39,260 nt of DNA from Patescibacteria group bacterium. Its GTDB lineage: Bacteria > Patescibacteriota > CPR2 > UBA1875 > JAMCYV01. The stretch covers positions 1 to 39,260 of the forward strand of contig JAMCYV010000014.1 of NCBI GenBank assembly GCA_023473595.1. The letters are read 5' to 3'. A program made the position numbers and the translations under genes. Positions 23,219 to 31,582 of this stretch are shown one piece after another (position 1 is the stretch's first letter; every line of letters starts with the position of its first letter). The notes under the pieces were generated by a model. That model was not told where the DNA came from and searched no databases. It saw only the letters and a program-made list of their open reading frames with translations.

Positions 23219-24340
23219 ATGTTCGACAAAGAATGCTGCCAAAAAATTATCGCTAAAGTAGAGCCCCTTTTAAAAAGAGAAGTCGCTGTTTTAGATTTAA
23301 GAAATAATATAATTGCCAAAAGCGATTCTTTCGCTTCCTTGAATAAAATCAATAAAGAAAAAACAATACCAATTACATTTCAATCAGAAAAACTTGGTTC
23401 TATTTACATTAATGAAGACCCTAAAAAAGTTAAGGAAATGAAAGACGTCCTAAAAACCCTGATAGAGATGTTTTTAGAACAAGAAACACTTCTTGAAAAA
23501 ATACCATTAAAAGATCGTTATTTAGATAAGTTTGTCTATGATCTCCTTTATCAGAAGTCCGATGATGAAGACCTTTTTGAACAATCCAAAATATTCAATA
23601 TCAACTTAAAAATTCCAAGAGTAGCTATTACAATTCTTATTAACGGAAATGAAAGAAATATTCTAACAGGAACCAATATTACGGGGGAAGAAAAAGAAAA
23701 TTATATCCAGAGAATCAGGGAAAATATCGGGAGAGCAATTAACTCTTTTTATACCTCGCATAAGGAGAACATTGTAAGCTATATTGGTGACAACATATTC
23801 GTTATTTTAAAGGATATCGGGCAGCACCAACATATCAAAGAAAGCGTCGATCATTTTAATAAAACTATTGAGACTCTTCATTACGTTATCAAATCGGAGA
23901 TCAGAAACCCTTTGACAATTGGTGTGGGGAGGTATTATGAAGGCATTTCTGGACTTTCACAATCCTTTGGCGAAGCCCTTCTCACGGCAAGACTAGGAGA
24001 AGACTTGTGGGGAAACGACGGCATTTACCATTTTGACAATTTCGGGGTCTTGGCACCGGTATTATCAGGCCTCGACAAAAAAGCTTGCGGCTATCCAAGC
24101 GATATGTTTTCTAAATTTTCCAACAAACCGGAAGTAATAAAGACTTTAAACACTTTTTTTGACACTAATATGAGCCTCACAGAGACTGCCAAGAAATTGA
24201 AAATTCATAGAAATACCCTTATTTACAGGCTAGATAAGATAGCCGAGACCTTAAAACTTGATCCCCGAGTTTTTGATAGCGCAGTTCAGATCAAATTAGC
24301 AATGTTATTTAATAATTTTCTGGCGGGAGAAGCTCTATGA
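23219..24340 (+). CDS. CdaR/PucR-family helix-turn-helix regulator (first of a tandem pair)
   Basis: A 373-residue regulator. The N-terminal half looks like a sensor domain (about 1-90), followed by a GGDEF-like CdaR middle domain (about 110-290, ending TIGVGRYYEGISGLSQSFGEALLTARLG). The C-terminal HTH_30 is NMSLTETAKKLKIHRNTLIYRLDKI (about 315-340). The ATG at 23219 (MFDKECCQK) is preferred to one at 23120 because TATAAT lies just upstream and the earlier residues look like translated spacer. The stop overlaps the start of its paralog (ATGA). CdaR proteins usually sense sugar diacids in other bacteria; no such catabolic genes are nearby, so the ligand is unknown. Confidence 0.83.
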   Translation: MFDKECCQKIIAKVEPLLKREVAVLDLRNNIIAKSDSFASLNKINKEKTIPITFQSEKLGSIYINEDPKKVKEMKDVLKTLIEMFLEQETLLEKIPLKDRYLDKFVYDLLYQKSDDEDLFEQSKIFNINLKIPRVAITILINGNERNILTGTNITGEEKENYIQRIRENIGRAINSFYTSHKENIVSYIGDNIFVILKDIGQHQHIKESVDHFNKTIETLHYVIKSEIRNPLTIGVGRYYEGISGLSQSFGEALLTARLGEDLWGNDGIYHFDNFGVLAPVLSGLDKKACGYPSDMFSKFSNKPEVIKTLNTFFDTNMSLTETAKKLKIHRNTLIYRLDKIAETLKLDPRVFDSAVQIKLAMLFNNFLAGEAL

Positions 24341-25503
24341 AAATAGAAATACATTCAGCTGAAGAAATTTCTGATAAAATCCAAATGGTTTTAAATAAAG
24401 AAATCAGCGTAGCTAATGAAAAAGGCTTTATTCTTTCTGGAGAAAGAAAAGGAGACCTTTCGCTTACGGCTTATAAGACTGTCAAAGAAGATAAAGGAAT
24501 CTTAGATCAAGAAAAAAATGTTTTCTGGCAATCAATAAGCTATAATGACTCGCCAATCGGCTCTTTGGGAATAAAAAATAAAAACCTGCAGCCCGAAACT
24601 CTTAATCTGATGTCAGGAATGGCAGAAGTAATTCTTTATCAAAATTTTCTTTTAAAAAATCTCTATTCGATTACCGATATTAGAGCCCAGTTTCTTATAG
24701 ATCTTCTAGCCAGCAACAAATATAAGACATTTGAAGAAATCTATTCAGAAGCAGATATTTTAAAAATTAACCTTAGAGAAAAATTATCCGTTATCATTAT
24801 TAAAATTAACGATCTTGTTGAAGATTATCTAAAGACTCTAGAAAAACTGAGCAGCGATTCAAAAAAAGTTAAGGTCATAAATTACATTCAAGAAGTAGAG
24901 CTTTTTCTAAAACAATGTTTCAAAGACTATGACCAAAATACGGTAGCCTATGTAAATAACAATCAATTTATTATTTTAAAAGGGATTACGGGAGAGAAGA
25001 TAACTACTGAAAATTCCGTAAGATTTTTCAAAGAGAAGGCAAAATATCTATTTGAAAGCCTTTCAAAGAAGTATCCGAATAAAACAATAACCATGGGAGT
25101 CGGGCAGTTTTATCCAGAGCTTGAGGGCCTGAAAAAGTCCTATCAAGATGCTAAAATCGCTCTGGATATTGGACTCAAAGTCTGGGGCGGCAATAAAGCT
25201 TACCACATATTGGATATAGGCACATTTGCATCTCTTTCCGGAGAGATCAGTCAAAAAAGAAAAATGGAAATAGCAGAACAAGTTCTTTCAAAACTTTTGG
25301 AAACCCCTGAACTTCTAAAAACAATCAAAATTTTCTTAAGCTCTGGAATGAATCTAACTATGGCATCCAAAGAATTGCACATCCACAGAAATACTTTAAT
25401 TTATCGCTTAAACAAGGCAAAAAAAACAATCGGTCTCGACCCTAAAAAATTTTCTGATGCTCTTCAGATAAAACTAGGACTTTTGATCTGCCAAGTAAAG
25501 TAA
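24337..25503 (+). CDS. CdaR/PucR-family helix-turn-helix regulator (second of a tandem pair)
   Basis: A 388-residue paralog of the preceding gene. It has the same order: a sensor-like N-terminus, a GGDEF-like middle domain (TITMGVGQFYPELEGLKKSYQDAKIALDIG) and the HTH_30 element NLTMASKELHIHRNTLIYRLNKA near the C-terminus. The sensor halves have diverged far more than the HTH halves, which suggests different signals acting on similar sites, or a heterodimer. Its start overlaps the upstream stop by 4 nt, so the two are translated together. Confidence 0.83.
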   Translation: MKIEIHSAEEISDKIQMVLNKEISVANEKGFILSGERKGDLSLTAYKTVKEDKGILDQEKNVFWQSISYNDSPIGSLGIKNKNLQPETLNLMSGMAEVILYQNFLLKNLYSITDIRAQFLIDLLASNKYKTFEEIYSEADILKINLREKLSVIIIKINDLVEDYLKTLEKLSSDSKKVKVINYIQEVELFLKQCFKDYDQNTVAYVNNNQFIILKGITGEKITTENSVRFFKEKAKYLFESLSKKYPNKTITMGVGQFYPELEGLKKSYQDAKIALDIGLKVWGGNKAYHILDIGTFASLSGEISQKRKMEIAEQVLSKLLETPELLKTIKIFLSSGMNLTMASKELHIHRNTLIYRLNKAKKTIGLDPKKFSDALQIKLGLLICQVK

Positions 25504-25585
25504 TGGTAGTGTAGAAAACTATAGCATAACAAAAGGCTATTAAATCCTGTACTACTGAATACAGCGCTATAGTCTACTGACACAT

Positions 25586-25614
25586 TTGACGTTCTATCCG
25601 AATACAAGTAAGAT
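25586..25614 (+). promoter_or_regulatory. Sigma-70 promoter of the Ctp protease gene
   Basis: TTGACG (25586-25591), 17-bp spacer, TAAGAT (25609-25614). Upstream lie inverted arms ACTATAGC (25518-25525) and GCTATAGT (25566-25573). Confidence 0.55.
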
Positions 25615-25640
25615 ATTTCTGTATAGAATAGTAATGACCT

Positions 25641-26873
25641 ATGGAGAAAAAGGCCGAGAAAGAAAAAATTAAATCAAGTAAGAAAGCCATAAACAATGTT
25701 GTTATTGGCGTTTTTATTTTTTTGGCCTTTTTTTCCGGTTGGTTTTTAGGACATCAAGATTTAAAGTTTCAAAAAGGCAAAATCATTCCACAAATAATAA
25801 ATAATAATTCTTCGACTCAATCAGTGGACTTTTCGCCTTTTTGGAGGGCTTGGGATTTAGTTACAAAAAACTATGACGGCAATCTAGACCTAAAAAAGCT
25901 TGTTAATGGCGCCATTAAGGGTATGGTGAACGCAGTAGGCGATCCATACACCGTATACATGGATCCCGAAGAGACCAAAAACTTTGAAACTGACCTTAGC
26001 GGAAGTATTTCGGGGATAGGAGCAGAAGTAGGGATTAAAGACAATAGGCTCACCATAATTGCTCCTGTGGAAGATTCGCCCGCTCAAAAAATCGGTCTAA
26101 GAAGCGGTGATGTAATCCTTTCTATAAATGGCGATGATACCGCCAAAATGTCTCTTTCAGAGGCAGTCGCCAAGATAAGAGGAAAGGAAGGAACAAGCGT
26201 AAAACTAAGCGTAAAAAGAGGCAACGAGACCAAGGATTATGAGATTGAGAGAGCCAATATAACGGTAAAAAGCGTCAAATCTTCTGTAAGAGACAATATT
26301 GGTATTATTGAAGTCTCTTCATTTGATGAGAATACAGCCCAGCTTATGAAGGAAGCAACAAATGATCTTTTGTCTAAAAATGTAAAAGGCTTAATCCTGG
26401 ATTTAAGAGATAATCCAGGCGGACTTTTGGACTCGGCAATCTCGGTAAGTAGCGAATTTGTAAAAAACGGTGTAGTAGTTATCGAGAGAAAACAAGACGG
26501 TTCAAATCAAGAAGTTTTCAAAGCATCTGGAAATGGAAAGTTGACCGACGGCAAAATCCCTTTGACTGTTTTGGTAAACGGCGGATCGGCTTCAGCTTCA
26601 GAGATCGTAGCCGGAGCAATCCAAGATACTAAAAGAGGCGTTTTAATAGGCGAAAAGACTTTCGGAAAGGGAAGCGTCCAGCAAATTGAGAGTTTGGGAA
26701 ACTCCGGCTCTCTAAGAATTACAATTGCCCACTGGTACACTCCGAATAATCGGAACATTGATAAAACTGGTTTGACGCCCGATATAGAAGCTAAGACCAC
26801 CGACCAAGATTTCAGCCAAAACAAAGATCCACAAATGGACAAAGCGATAGAATATATTAATTCTAAAAGCTAA
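25641..26873 (+). CDS. Carboxy-terminal processing protease (S41 family, CtpA/CtpB-like)
   Basis: A 410-residue membrane-anchored serine protease. It has a basic N-terminus, one membrane helix (about 20-40, [18 protein letters not shown]), a PDZ domain (about 115-200, with [14 protein letters not shown]) and the S41 catalytic domain. Catalytic elements are the Ser in [14 protein letters not shown] and the Lys in [12 protein letters not shown]. Family members trim membrane or secreted proteins. In many bacteria ctp lies just after ftsEX and its hydrolase, and it may control levels of wall hydrolases here too. It has its own promoter, and no strong Shine-Dalgarno is visible. Confidence 0.93.
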   Translation: MEKKAEKEKIKSSKKAINNVVIGVFIFLAFFSGWFLGHQDLKFQKGKIIPQIINNNSSTQSVDFSPFWRAWDLVTKNYDGNLDLKKLVNGAIKGMVNAVGDPYTVYMDPEETKNFETDLSGSISGIGAEVGIKDNRLTIIAPVEDSPAQKIGLRSGDVILSINGDDTAKMSLSEAVAKIRGKEGTSVKLSVKRGNETKDYEIERANITVKSVKSSVRDNIGIIEVSSFDENTAQLMKEATNDLLSKNVKGLILDLRDNPGGLLDSAISVSSEFVKNGVVVIERKQDGSNQEVFKASGNGKLTDGKIPLTVLVNGGSASASEIVAGAIQDTKRGVLIGEKTFGKGSVQQIESLGNSGSLRITIAHWYTPNNRNIDKTGLTPDIEAKTTDQDFSQNKDPQMDKAIEYINSKS

Positions 26874-26914
26874 TAAACAAAATTAACCAAATACTAATTA
26901 ACTGGGGAGGAAAC

Positions 26915-27373
26915 ATGAAGGTTATTTTTACAGAGAACGTTGAGAATAATAAAGTAGGAGATATCAAGGAAGTCGCCGACGGATACGCTAGAAATTTCCT
27001 TTTGAAACAGGGAATGGCTGTAATTGCTACTGACGAAGAGATAGAAAAAATCCAAAAAGAGTTAACCAAGCTTCAACAAGAGGAAGAGAAAAAAATAAAA
27101 GATCTTGAAGAGGAGAAAGAAAAGCTTGAGAAAATTAGCTTAGAGATTAAAGTTGAAGCCGGACCGGAAGATGAAGAGGGGACTAGAAAAATTTTCGGCT
27201 CTGTAACTAACGCCGAAATTCAGGAAACTCTCTTAGAAAAAGGATTTGATATAGATAAAAAAGAAATTGAAGTCTTAAATCCTATAAAGGAACTAGGAGT
27301 ACACGATATTCATATTAAGCTTGGTCATGGAGTTATAGCAGAACTCAAAATAAAAGTTTCACCGATTAAATGA
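26915..27373 (+). CDS. rplI: 50S ribosomal protein bL9
   Basis: A 152-residue bL9: N-terminal domain [35 protein letters not shown], a long charged connecting helix (about 47-85) and the C-terminal rRNA-binding domain with GSVTNAEI and ending in [26 protein letters not shown] lies 4 nt before the ATG. From memory, bL9 is absent from several CPR lineages (for example Microgenomates), so its presence is mildly informative about lineage. Confidence 0.95.
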   Translation: MKVIFTENVENNKVGDIKEVADGYARNFLLKQGMAVIATDEEIEKIQKELTKLQQEEEKKIKDLEEEKEKLEKISLEIKVEAGPEDEEGTRKIFGSVTNAEIQETLLEKGFDIDKKEIEVLNPIKELGVHDIHIKLGHGVIAELKIKVSPIK

Positions 27374-27376
27374 TTC

Positions 27377-27428
27377 GTCATCTCGAGCGGAGCCGAGAGA
27401 TCTAGATCCCCGCTTTCGCGGGAATGAC
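27377..27428. repeat. GTCAT...ATGAC palindromic element, copy A
   Basis: A 52-bp element starting GTCATCTCGAG and ending GCGGGAATGAC. Inside are CTCG/CGAG and CCCGC/GCGGG stems. Its left end matches copy B at 30525. Confidence 0.6.
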
Positions 27429-27462
27429 AAAAAAAGAAGTCGAGGTAACAAATATCCAATAT

Positions 27463-27495
27463 AAAAGGTGGCCGCGTCTGACGCGGCCACCTTTT
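27463..27495. terminator. Bidirectional terminator between rplI and rpmA
   Basis: A perfect inverted repeat with 16-bp arms (AAAAGGTGGCCGCGTC and its complement) around one base. The arms end in A4 and T4, so it can end both the + strand rplI and the - strand rpmA transcripts. Confidence 0.85.
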
Positions 27496-27516
27496 AGCCA
27501 ATAAGCACCTTTTAAC

Positions 27517-27804
27517 TTATTTTTTAACCTCTTTTTCTACATGAACTATTGTTTTTCTTTTTAAAGCTCTTGTAAAGCGAGTAATTTTTTTATTAGTAAA
27601 TTTAACGATGCCGTCTGCTAAAGCAAAAATAGTATGATCTTTGCCGACTTTTGTATTTTCACCGGCTTTATATTTTGTACCCCTTTGGCGAAGGATAATA
27701 CTGCCATTTTTTATTCTCTAAAGTCCAAAAACCTTAACACCGAGCCGCTTGGACTCGGAATCTTTAAGATTTTTTGCTGAACCTCCTGCTTTTCTGTGTG
27801 CCAT
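27517..27804 (-). pseudogene. rpmA: 50S ribosomal protein bL27 interrupted by an in-frame TAG
   Basis: The frame from ATG 27804 to TAA 27519-27517 encodes a complete 95-codon bL27, with [22 protein letters not shown], then [37 protein letters not shown] at 27720-27718 interrupts it after 28 residues. At this position bL27 normally has Gln (GGQ-V-V-K), so one C-to-T change in CAG explains the stop. Everything after the TAG is conserved and in frame, which does not look like an old pseudogene. Possible causes are a sequencing or assembly error, a strain mixture, recent mutation or readthrough. TAG ends other genes here, so wholesale reassignment is unlikely. TTAAAT ends 6 nt before the ATG, and rplU is not adjacent. 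Confidence 0.85.
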
Positions 27805-27866
27805 AGGTTTATTTAATCAACTTAAAAAGTATATCAAAAAAACCGGTCACTTACAAGTCTAATTGC

Positions 27867-27872
27867 TATAAT
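27867..27872 (+). promoter_or_regulatory. TATAAT -10 box of the SpoU methylase gene
   Basis: TATAAT ends exactly 6 nt before the GTG start at 27879. No Shine-Dalgarno lies between. Confidence 0.6.
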
Positions 27873-27878
27873 ATTAAA

Positions 27879-28340
27879 GTGAAAGAAATTTTTTTAGCTT
27901 TAGATAATATAAGAAGTGCTGAAAATGTCGGCTCTATTTTAAGAACGGCTGAAGCATCAGGGGCAGACAAAGTTTTTCTTTGCGGGATTACCCCAACTTT
28001 AGAGAATAAAAAAGTCCTAAAAGCTTCTCTTAAAGCTGAAGAGTCTCTCAAAATTGAACATCGAAAGAACATAAGGGATCTTGTAACAGAGCTTAAATCT
28101 AAAGACATGAATATTTATTCTCTAGAAATAACTTCTAAAAGTAGAGACTATAAAAAAGCCAAATACCTACTCCCGCTTTTATTGATTGTCGGTAACGAGG
28201 TTTCCGGAGTATCTCAAGAAGTACTTAAAGAAAGCGACCAGATAATCAAAATCCCCATGAGGGGCAAGAAAAATTCCTTGAATGTGGCTGTTGCCACAGG
28301 GATTGTGCTTTATGAGATTGCCAGTCGGAAATATCTATAA
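27879..28340 (+). CDS. SpoU/TrmH-family RNA 2'-O-methyltransferase
   Basis: A 153-residue SPOUT methyltransferase with motif 1 ALDNIRSAENVGSILRTAEA (about 6-25), motif 2 LLIVGNEVSGVS (about 106-117) and motif 3 IPMRGKKNSLNVAVATGIVLYE (about 127-148), which form the SAM-binding trefoil knot. It transfers methyl groups to ribose 2'-O of tRNA or rRNA; the target nucleotide is not evident. It lacks the N-terminal substrate-binding domain of RlmB-type enzymes. The start is GTG, supported by TATAAT 6 nt upstream and the family-typical N-terminus. Confidence 0.92.
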   Translation: MKEIFLALDNIRSAENVGSILRTAEASGADKVFLCGITPTLENKKVLKASLKAEESLKIEHRKNIRDLVTELKSKDMNIYSLEITSKSRDYKKAKYLLPLLLIVGNEVSGVSQEVLKESDQIIKIPMRGKKNSLNVAVATGIVLYEIASRKYL

Positions 28341-28374
28341 TGCCATTTAAATTTTCTTATGAAAGAATAAGTTT

Positions 28375-28773
28375 ATGGCTGATCAAGAAGAGAAGCAGGA
28401 ACCAAATAAGAAATCAGAAGAAAAATTCTTGGATTCAAAAATTTCCGCCTTTTTAAGTTATCTTCTTGGTTTTATTACTGGTTTTATATTTCTAATTATT
28501 GCTAAAGATGATAGCTATGTGAAATTCCATGCTACTCAATCGATTTTTTTCAGCATTACTTTTTTTATAGTAAAATATTTAATAAGTTCCTATCTTTTCC
28601 CGCTTCTTATTAACGCTTCTCCCAGCCAGGCAACTTTAATAAGTATTTTTAATACGGCCGTAAATATAGTTTTTCTGATACTTTGGGTAATCCTCCTTAT
28701 TATGGCTTATACAGGGAAGAAATGGGAGCTTCCAATCCTAGGGCAACTCGCTAGAAAGATTTCTGAAAAATAA
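28375..28773 (+). CDS. DUF4870/Tic20-like small membrane protein
   Basis: A 132-residue protein with a charged N-terminus (1-20) and three or four membrane helices (about 25-43, 53-75, 87-110). The KFHATQSIFF motif after the first helix and the short KKWELPILGQLARKI tail are typical of the DUF4870 (Tic20-like) family. The biochemical function of these proteins in bacteria is unknown. No clear Shine-Dalgarno is seen. nfo begins 3 nt after its stop. Confidence 0.8.
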   Translation: MADQEEKQEPNKKSEEKFLDSKISAFLSYLLGFITGFIFLIIAKDDSYVKFHATQSIFFSITFFIVKYLISSYLFPLLINASPSQATLISIFNTAVNIVFLILWVILLIMAYTGKKWELPILGQLARKISEK

Positions 28774-28776
28774 AAA

Positions 28777-29616
28777 ATGAAAGTTGGTTATCACGTTTCA
28801 ATTAGCAGGGAATTTTCCGAAGCTATAGATATCGGAGAATCTTTGAGCTGCGAGGCAATCCAAATCTTTACAACCAATCCCAAGGCTTGGACTTATGAAA
28901 CCCCTAAAGAAGAGGAGATTATTAAATTTAGGAAAAGATGGGCTGATTCAGATATCAAAAATATATTTGGGCATTCCATTTATCTTGTAAATTTGGCATC
29001 AGCTAATCCTTATATTAGGACTAATTCATACAATTCTTTACTTCTCGGCCTTAAAGTTTGCGACAACTTAGGCATAGATGGTCTTATTACCCATATCGGG
29101 TCTCACAAGGGAAGAGGCGTTGAAGAGGGGATAGAAAAAGTCTCCGAGCTTATCTCTAAAATGATGAAGGTCTATGAAGGAAAAACACCTTTAATACTAG
29201 AAAATAGCGCCGGGTCAGGCGACCACTTAGGCAGAGATTTTAATGAGATCAAAAAGATAATTGATAAGGTCAAAGACGAAAGGGTGAATATCTGCCTAGA
29301 TACTGCCCATGCATTTGAATCAGGGTACGATTTAAAATCAAAAGAAGGTCTTGATAAACTCCTTACAGAAATTGATAATAAAATAGGGATTAAAAAGCTT
29401 AAAGTTGTTCACCTAAACGATTCTAAAAGCGACCTTGGTTCAAATATTGACCGGCATGAGGATATTGGTGAGGGCGCAATTGGAAAAGAAGCTTTCACAA
29501 ATATTGTAAATCACCCAGCCTTAAGAAATTTACCAGGGATTTTGGAGACCCCAAATTTTGAGAATGAAGAAAAAGGCAAAACAAATTTAGAAATAATAAA
29601 GTTTTTAGAAAGATGA
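28777..29616 (+). CDS. nfo: Endonuclease IV (AP endonuclease)
   Basis: A 279-residue TIM-barrel enzyme that cuts DNA at abasic sites in base-excision repair. Metal-ligand motifs are present: GHSIYLVNLA, THIGSHKG, LILENSAGSG, CLDTAHAFESGYD, VVHLNDSKSDLGSNIDRHEDIGEG and GILETP. This accounts for the trinuclear zinc site. Length is normal. It starts 3 nt after the DUF4870 gene and its TGA overlaps the ATG of the next gene, so it is inside an operon. Confidence 0.95.
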   Translation: MKVGYHVSISREFSEAIDIGESLSCEAIQIFTTNPKAWTYETPKEEEIIKFRKRWADSDIKNIFGHSIYLVNLASANPYIRTNSYNSLLLGLKVCDNLGIDGLITHIGSHKGRGVEEGIEKVSELISKMMKVYEGKTPLILENSAGSGDHLGRDFNEIKKIIDKVKDERVNICLDTAHAFESGYDLKSKEGLDKLLTEIDNKIGIKKLKVVHLNDSKSDLGSNIDRHEDIGEGAIGKEAFTNIVNHPALRNLPGILETPNFENEEKGKTNLEIIKFLER

Positions 29617-30452
29617 ATAGAAGAGATAAAATCTGCGCAAGTTTTTGGGGTAAAGCACTTAAATGGTTTTCCCTAACAGTTTTATTCTTTTCCTTAACAG
29701 CCGTTTTATTCCTTTATAATTTGAAAACGGTTATAAATGAAAAAAATATAAAAGAAGTAGGAGTCAAAACTATTTCGGATCTTTTGGAGCAAAATAGCAA
29801 AGTAATAGATGAAAACTTTGATGAATTAATGAGATTTGCCGAAGAGACACCGAATGAAACTTTAAAAATACCAACCGGCATCGAAAATCTCTTCGTCGAA
29901 ATAAAAGGACAAGATATCAAAGGCATATCGAAAGAGGATTTCTATAAAAAAGTACCAGTAATGGTTGTAGATACCATTTATTCAAAAACGCTCAATCAAT
30001 TTATAAATAGCAATCTTAAAAGCAATAGCCTAATTCCTGATTTTATTAGTGATCAGCTTTTAAAGCATAATGGTGAAAGGGGGGAGCTAACAAACTGGCT
30101 TTTTACTATTTTCTTGGTTATTTTAGCCGTTTCGGTTTCGCTTTATTTTTTCCTTGCCAAAGAGAAAAAATCGATAGTAATCGTCGGCTTAGTTATGTCT
30201 CTAGTTTCTTTTCCGATATATATATGCATTTATCTTTTTACACCTTTTATTAATTCAACAATTAGGCAAACAAGCTTTTACGTAACCGCTTCTATGATTA
30301 CGAATCTTTTAAACCAGGTCCAAAGAAATTACTTATACGTTTTTATTCTAGGCATCCTAATTTCTGTAGTCGGATTTATGTTTTATCTAGGCTTTAACTT
30401 AAAAAACCTTTTCCAAAAGAAAAAAGAATACGAGAAGATAATCAAGGTGTAA
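29613..30452 (+). CDS. Multi-pass membrane protein, unknown function
   Basis: I do not recognise this 279-residue protein. It has one membrane helix near the N-terminus (about 18-36), an extracytoplasmic region of roughly 120 residues rich in charged helices (about 38-155), and three hydrophobic segments (about 160-182, 187-212, 242-265), then a basic cytoplasmic end KKKEYEKIIKV. No catalytic motif is evident. The ATG overlaps the nfo TGA by 4 nt, so it is co-translated with nfo. The topology suggests a sensor or membrane scaffold, but nothing more can be claimed. Confidence 0.7.
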   Translation: MNRRDKICASFWGKALKWFSLTVLFFSLTAVLFLYNLKTVINEKNIKEVGVKTISDLLEQNSKVIDENFDELMRFAEETPNETLKIPTGIENLFVEIKGQDIKGISKEDFYKKVPVMVVDTIYSKTLNQFINSNLKSNSLIPDFISDQLLKHNGERGELTNWLFTIFLVILAVSVSLYFFLAKEKKSIVIVGLVMSLVSFPIYICIYLFTPFINSTIRQTSFYVTASMITNLLNQVQRNYLYVFILGILISVVGFMFYLGFNLKNLFQKKKEYEKIIKV

Positions 30453-30454
30453 TC

Positions 30455-30496
30455 GGTCTCTGGTCTCTGGTCTCTGGTCTCTGGTCTCTGGTCTCT
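30455..30496. repeat. Six perfect copies of the heptamer GGTCTCT
   Basis: Six head-to-tail 7-bp units with no mismatches, followed by a partial GGTA, 2 nt after the stop of the membrane-protein gene. Seven is not a multiple of three, but it lies outside any gene. Copy number may vary between strains. Confidence 0.9.
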
Positions 30497-30524
30497 GGTA
30501 GAGATTTTATAGTTCTCTTATACT

Positions 30525-30614
30525 GTCATCTCGAGCCTGTCGAGAGATCTCTTTCTCCTTCGACCATTCCGTAACCGCATTTAAAGAGATTTCTCCACTT
30601 AGGGTCGAAATGAC
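30525..30614. repeat. GTCAT...ATGAC palindromic element, copy B
   Basis: A 90-bp element starting GTCATCTCGAG (identical to copy A for 11 bp) and ending GTCGAAATGAC. An internal CTCGAGCCTGTCGAGAG pairs with itself. Confidence 0.55.
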
Positions 30615-30622
30615 AATCTCTT

Positions 30623-30650
30623 GCTACTTGCTACTGACAACTGGCTACTG
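30623..30650. repeat. 28-bp dispersed repeat (copy 2, inverted relative to 23005)
   Basis: It starts GCTACTTGCTACTGA and matches the reverse complement of 23005-23032 with four differences. The whole stretch 30453-30697 consists of repeats and has no gene. Confidence 0.5.
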
Positions 30651-30697
30651 TATTTTGTCTACTAGATTCTCAGTTAAATCCATATTAGCATGAAGGA

Positions 30698-31570
30698 ATG
30701 GAAAAAATTATCCAAAAGAAACCCTTATATCCTGAAATCCTTTGGAAGAGACCTGTTTTTAAATTTGGTCATAAAGCAGGAAAACTCTTAATTATTGCAG
30801 GTTCAGGGCTTAAAAATAAGGAAGCTCTAGATACTGCCGAGGCGGCTTTTCTTTCGGGAACCGGGGTTCTTACTTTAGCTTTCCCTGAAAGCCCGGAAAA
30901 GTCATACGGAGATTTTATCCCAAAAGAAATGCGGTTGGCTCTTCCGGAAACGCCGTCAAAGAGCCTATCTATAAAAGGGAGGGATGTGTTACTTGATTTT
31001 GCAAACTCAAACGACGTCACAGTGATTGGTCCAGGACTTTCTAAAAATTCGGAAACTACAGAGCTTATTTGGCAGCTTATCTCTGAATTTAAAAATCTAA
31101 CAATTATTTCTAACGAAGCCTTAGATTCTTTAATCCTTGGACTAAAGTTAATTTATAAGAAAGAAGGGATAGAAGGGTTAAACAAATTTGTTAGTAATCG
31201 AAAATCAAGACAAATAATTATATTTAACGACAAACAATTAAAAGAATTAAGGTATTTCGCTTTAGAAACTCAAAAAATTGCCGAAACCTTAAATTCAACT
31301 ATTATTTTAATTAAAAAGGGATTGACAGAAATTTTTACCGAAAAAAGAGTCATTAAAACCTTCACGGAAGGAGAATTAAAAGAAGATTTAATACCTATTC
31401 TTAGCGGAATGATTGGCTCTTTTTGCACTCAGAACCTTGATAAAATACCGGAAGCTATTGCTACAGCTGTCTATCTTTTTGCAAAAAGCGTTGATTTAAG
31501 AGAAAAAGACAAACAAAGAAAAACTTTAACAAGTTATATCAAAAAAGCTATAAGAGAGGAAGAAATCTGA
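30698..31570 (+). CDS. Divergent NnrD/YjeF-C-like (ADP/ATP-dependent NAD(P)H-hydrate dehydratase-like) protein
   Basis: A 290-residue ribokinase-fold protein. KAGKLLIIAGSG then ALDTAEAAFLSGTGVLTLAFPES and VTVIGPGLSKN match the first half of the NAD(P)H-hydrate dehydratase family. In the second half, the family's catalytic N-x-x-G-D/GGSGD loop is absent; the aligned region reads DLIPILSGMIGSF. The loss of GSGD suggests it no longer carries out the usual reaction. It has no fused YjeF-N epimerase. TATTAG at 30683-30688 is a possible -10, and AAGGA abuts the ATG. The next gene starts 12 nt after the stop. Confidence 0.65.
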   Translation: MEKIIQKKPLYPEILWKRPVFKFGHKAGKLLIIAGSGLKNKEALDTAEAAFLSGTGVLTLAFPESPEKSYGDFIPKEMRLALPETPSKSLSIKGRDVLLDFANSNDVTVIGPGLSKNSETTELIWQLISEFKNLTIISNEALDSLILGLKLIYKKEGIEGLNKFVSNRKSRQIIIFNDKQLKELRYFALETQKIAETLNSTIILIKKGLTEIFTEKRVIKTFTEGELKEDLIPILSGMIGSFCTQNLDKIPEAIATAVYLFAKSVDLREKDKQRKTLTSYIKKAIREEEI

Positions 31571-31576
31571 TATTAT
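31571..31576 (+). promoter_or_regulatory. TATTAT -10 box for the 305-aa orphan
   Basis: TATTAT ends 6 nt before the ATG at 31583 and begins on the base after the previous stop. No Shine-Dalgarno is visible, so the mRNA could be leaderless. Confidence 0.5.
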
Positions 31577-31582
31577 GTTTAT

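Noticed and set aside
27517-27804. Reassignment of TAG to glutamine
   Set aside because: The MacB permease, prfB, gltX and the 100-aa orphan end at TAG in positions that match family C-termini or expected gene ends, so TAG is a normal stop here.
30455-30496. Short CRISPR-like or satellite array
   Set aside because: The units are contiguous heptamers with no spacers, so this is a simple tandem repeat.
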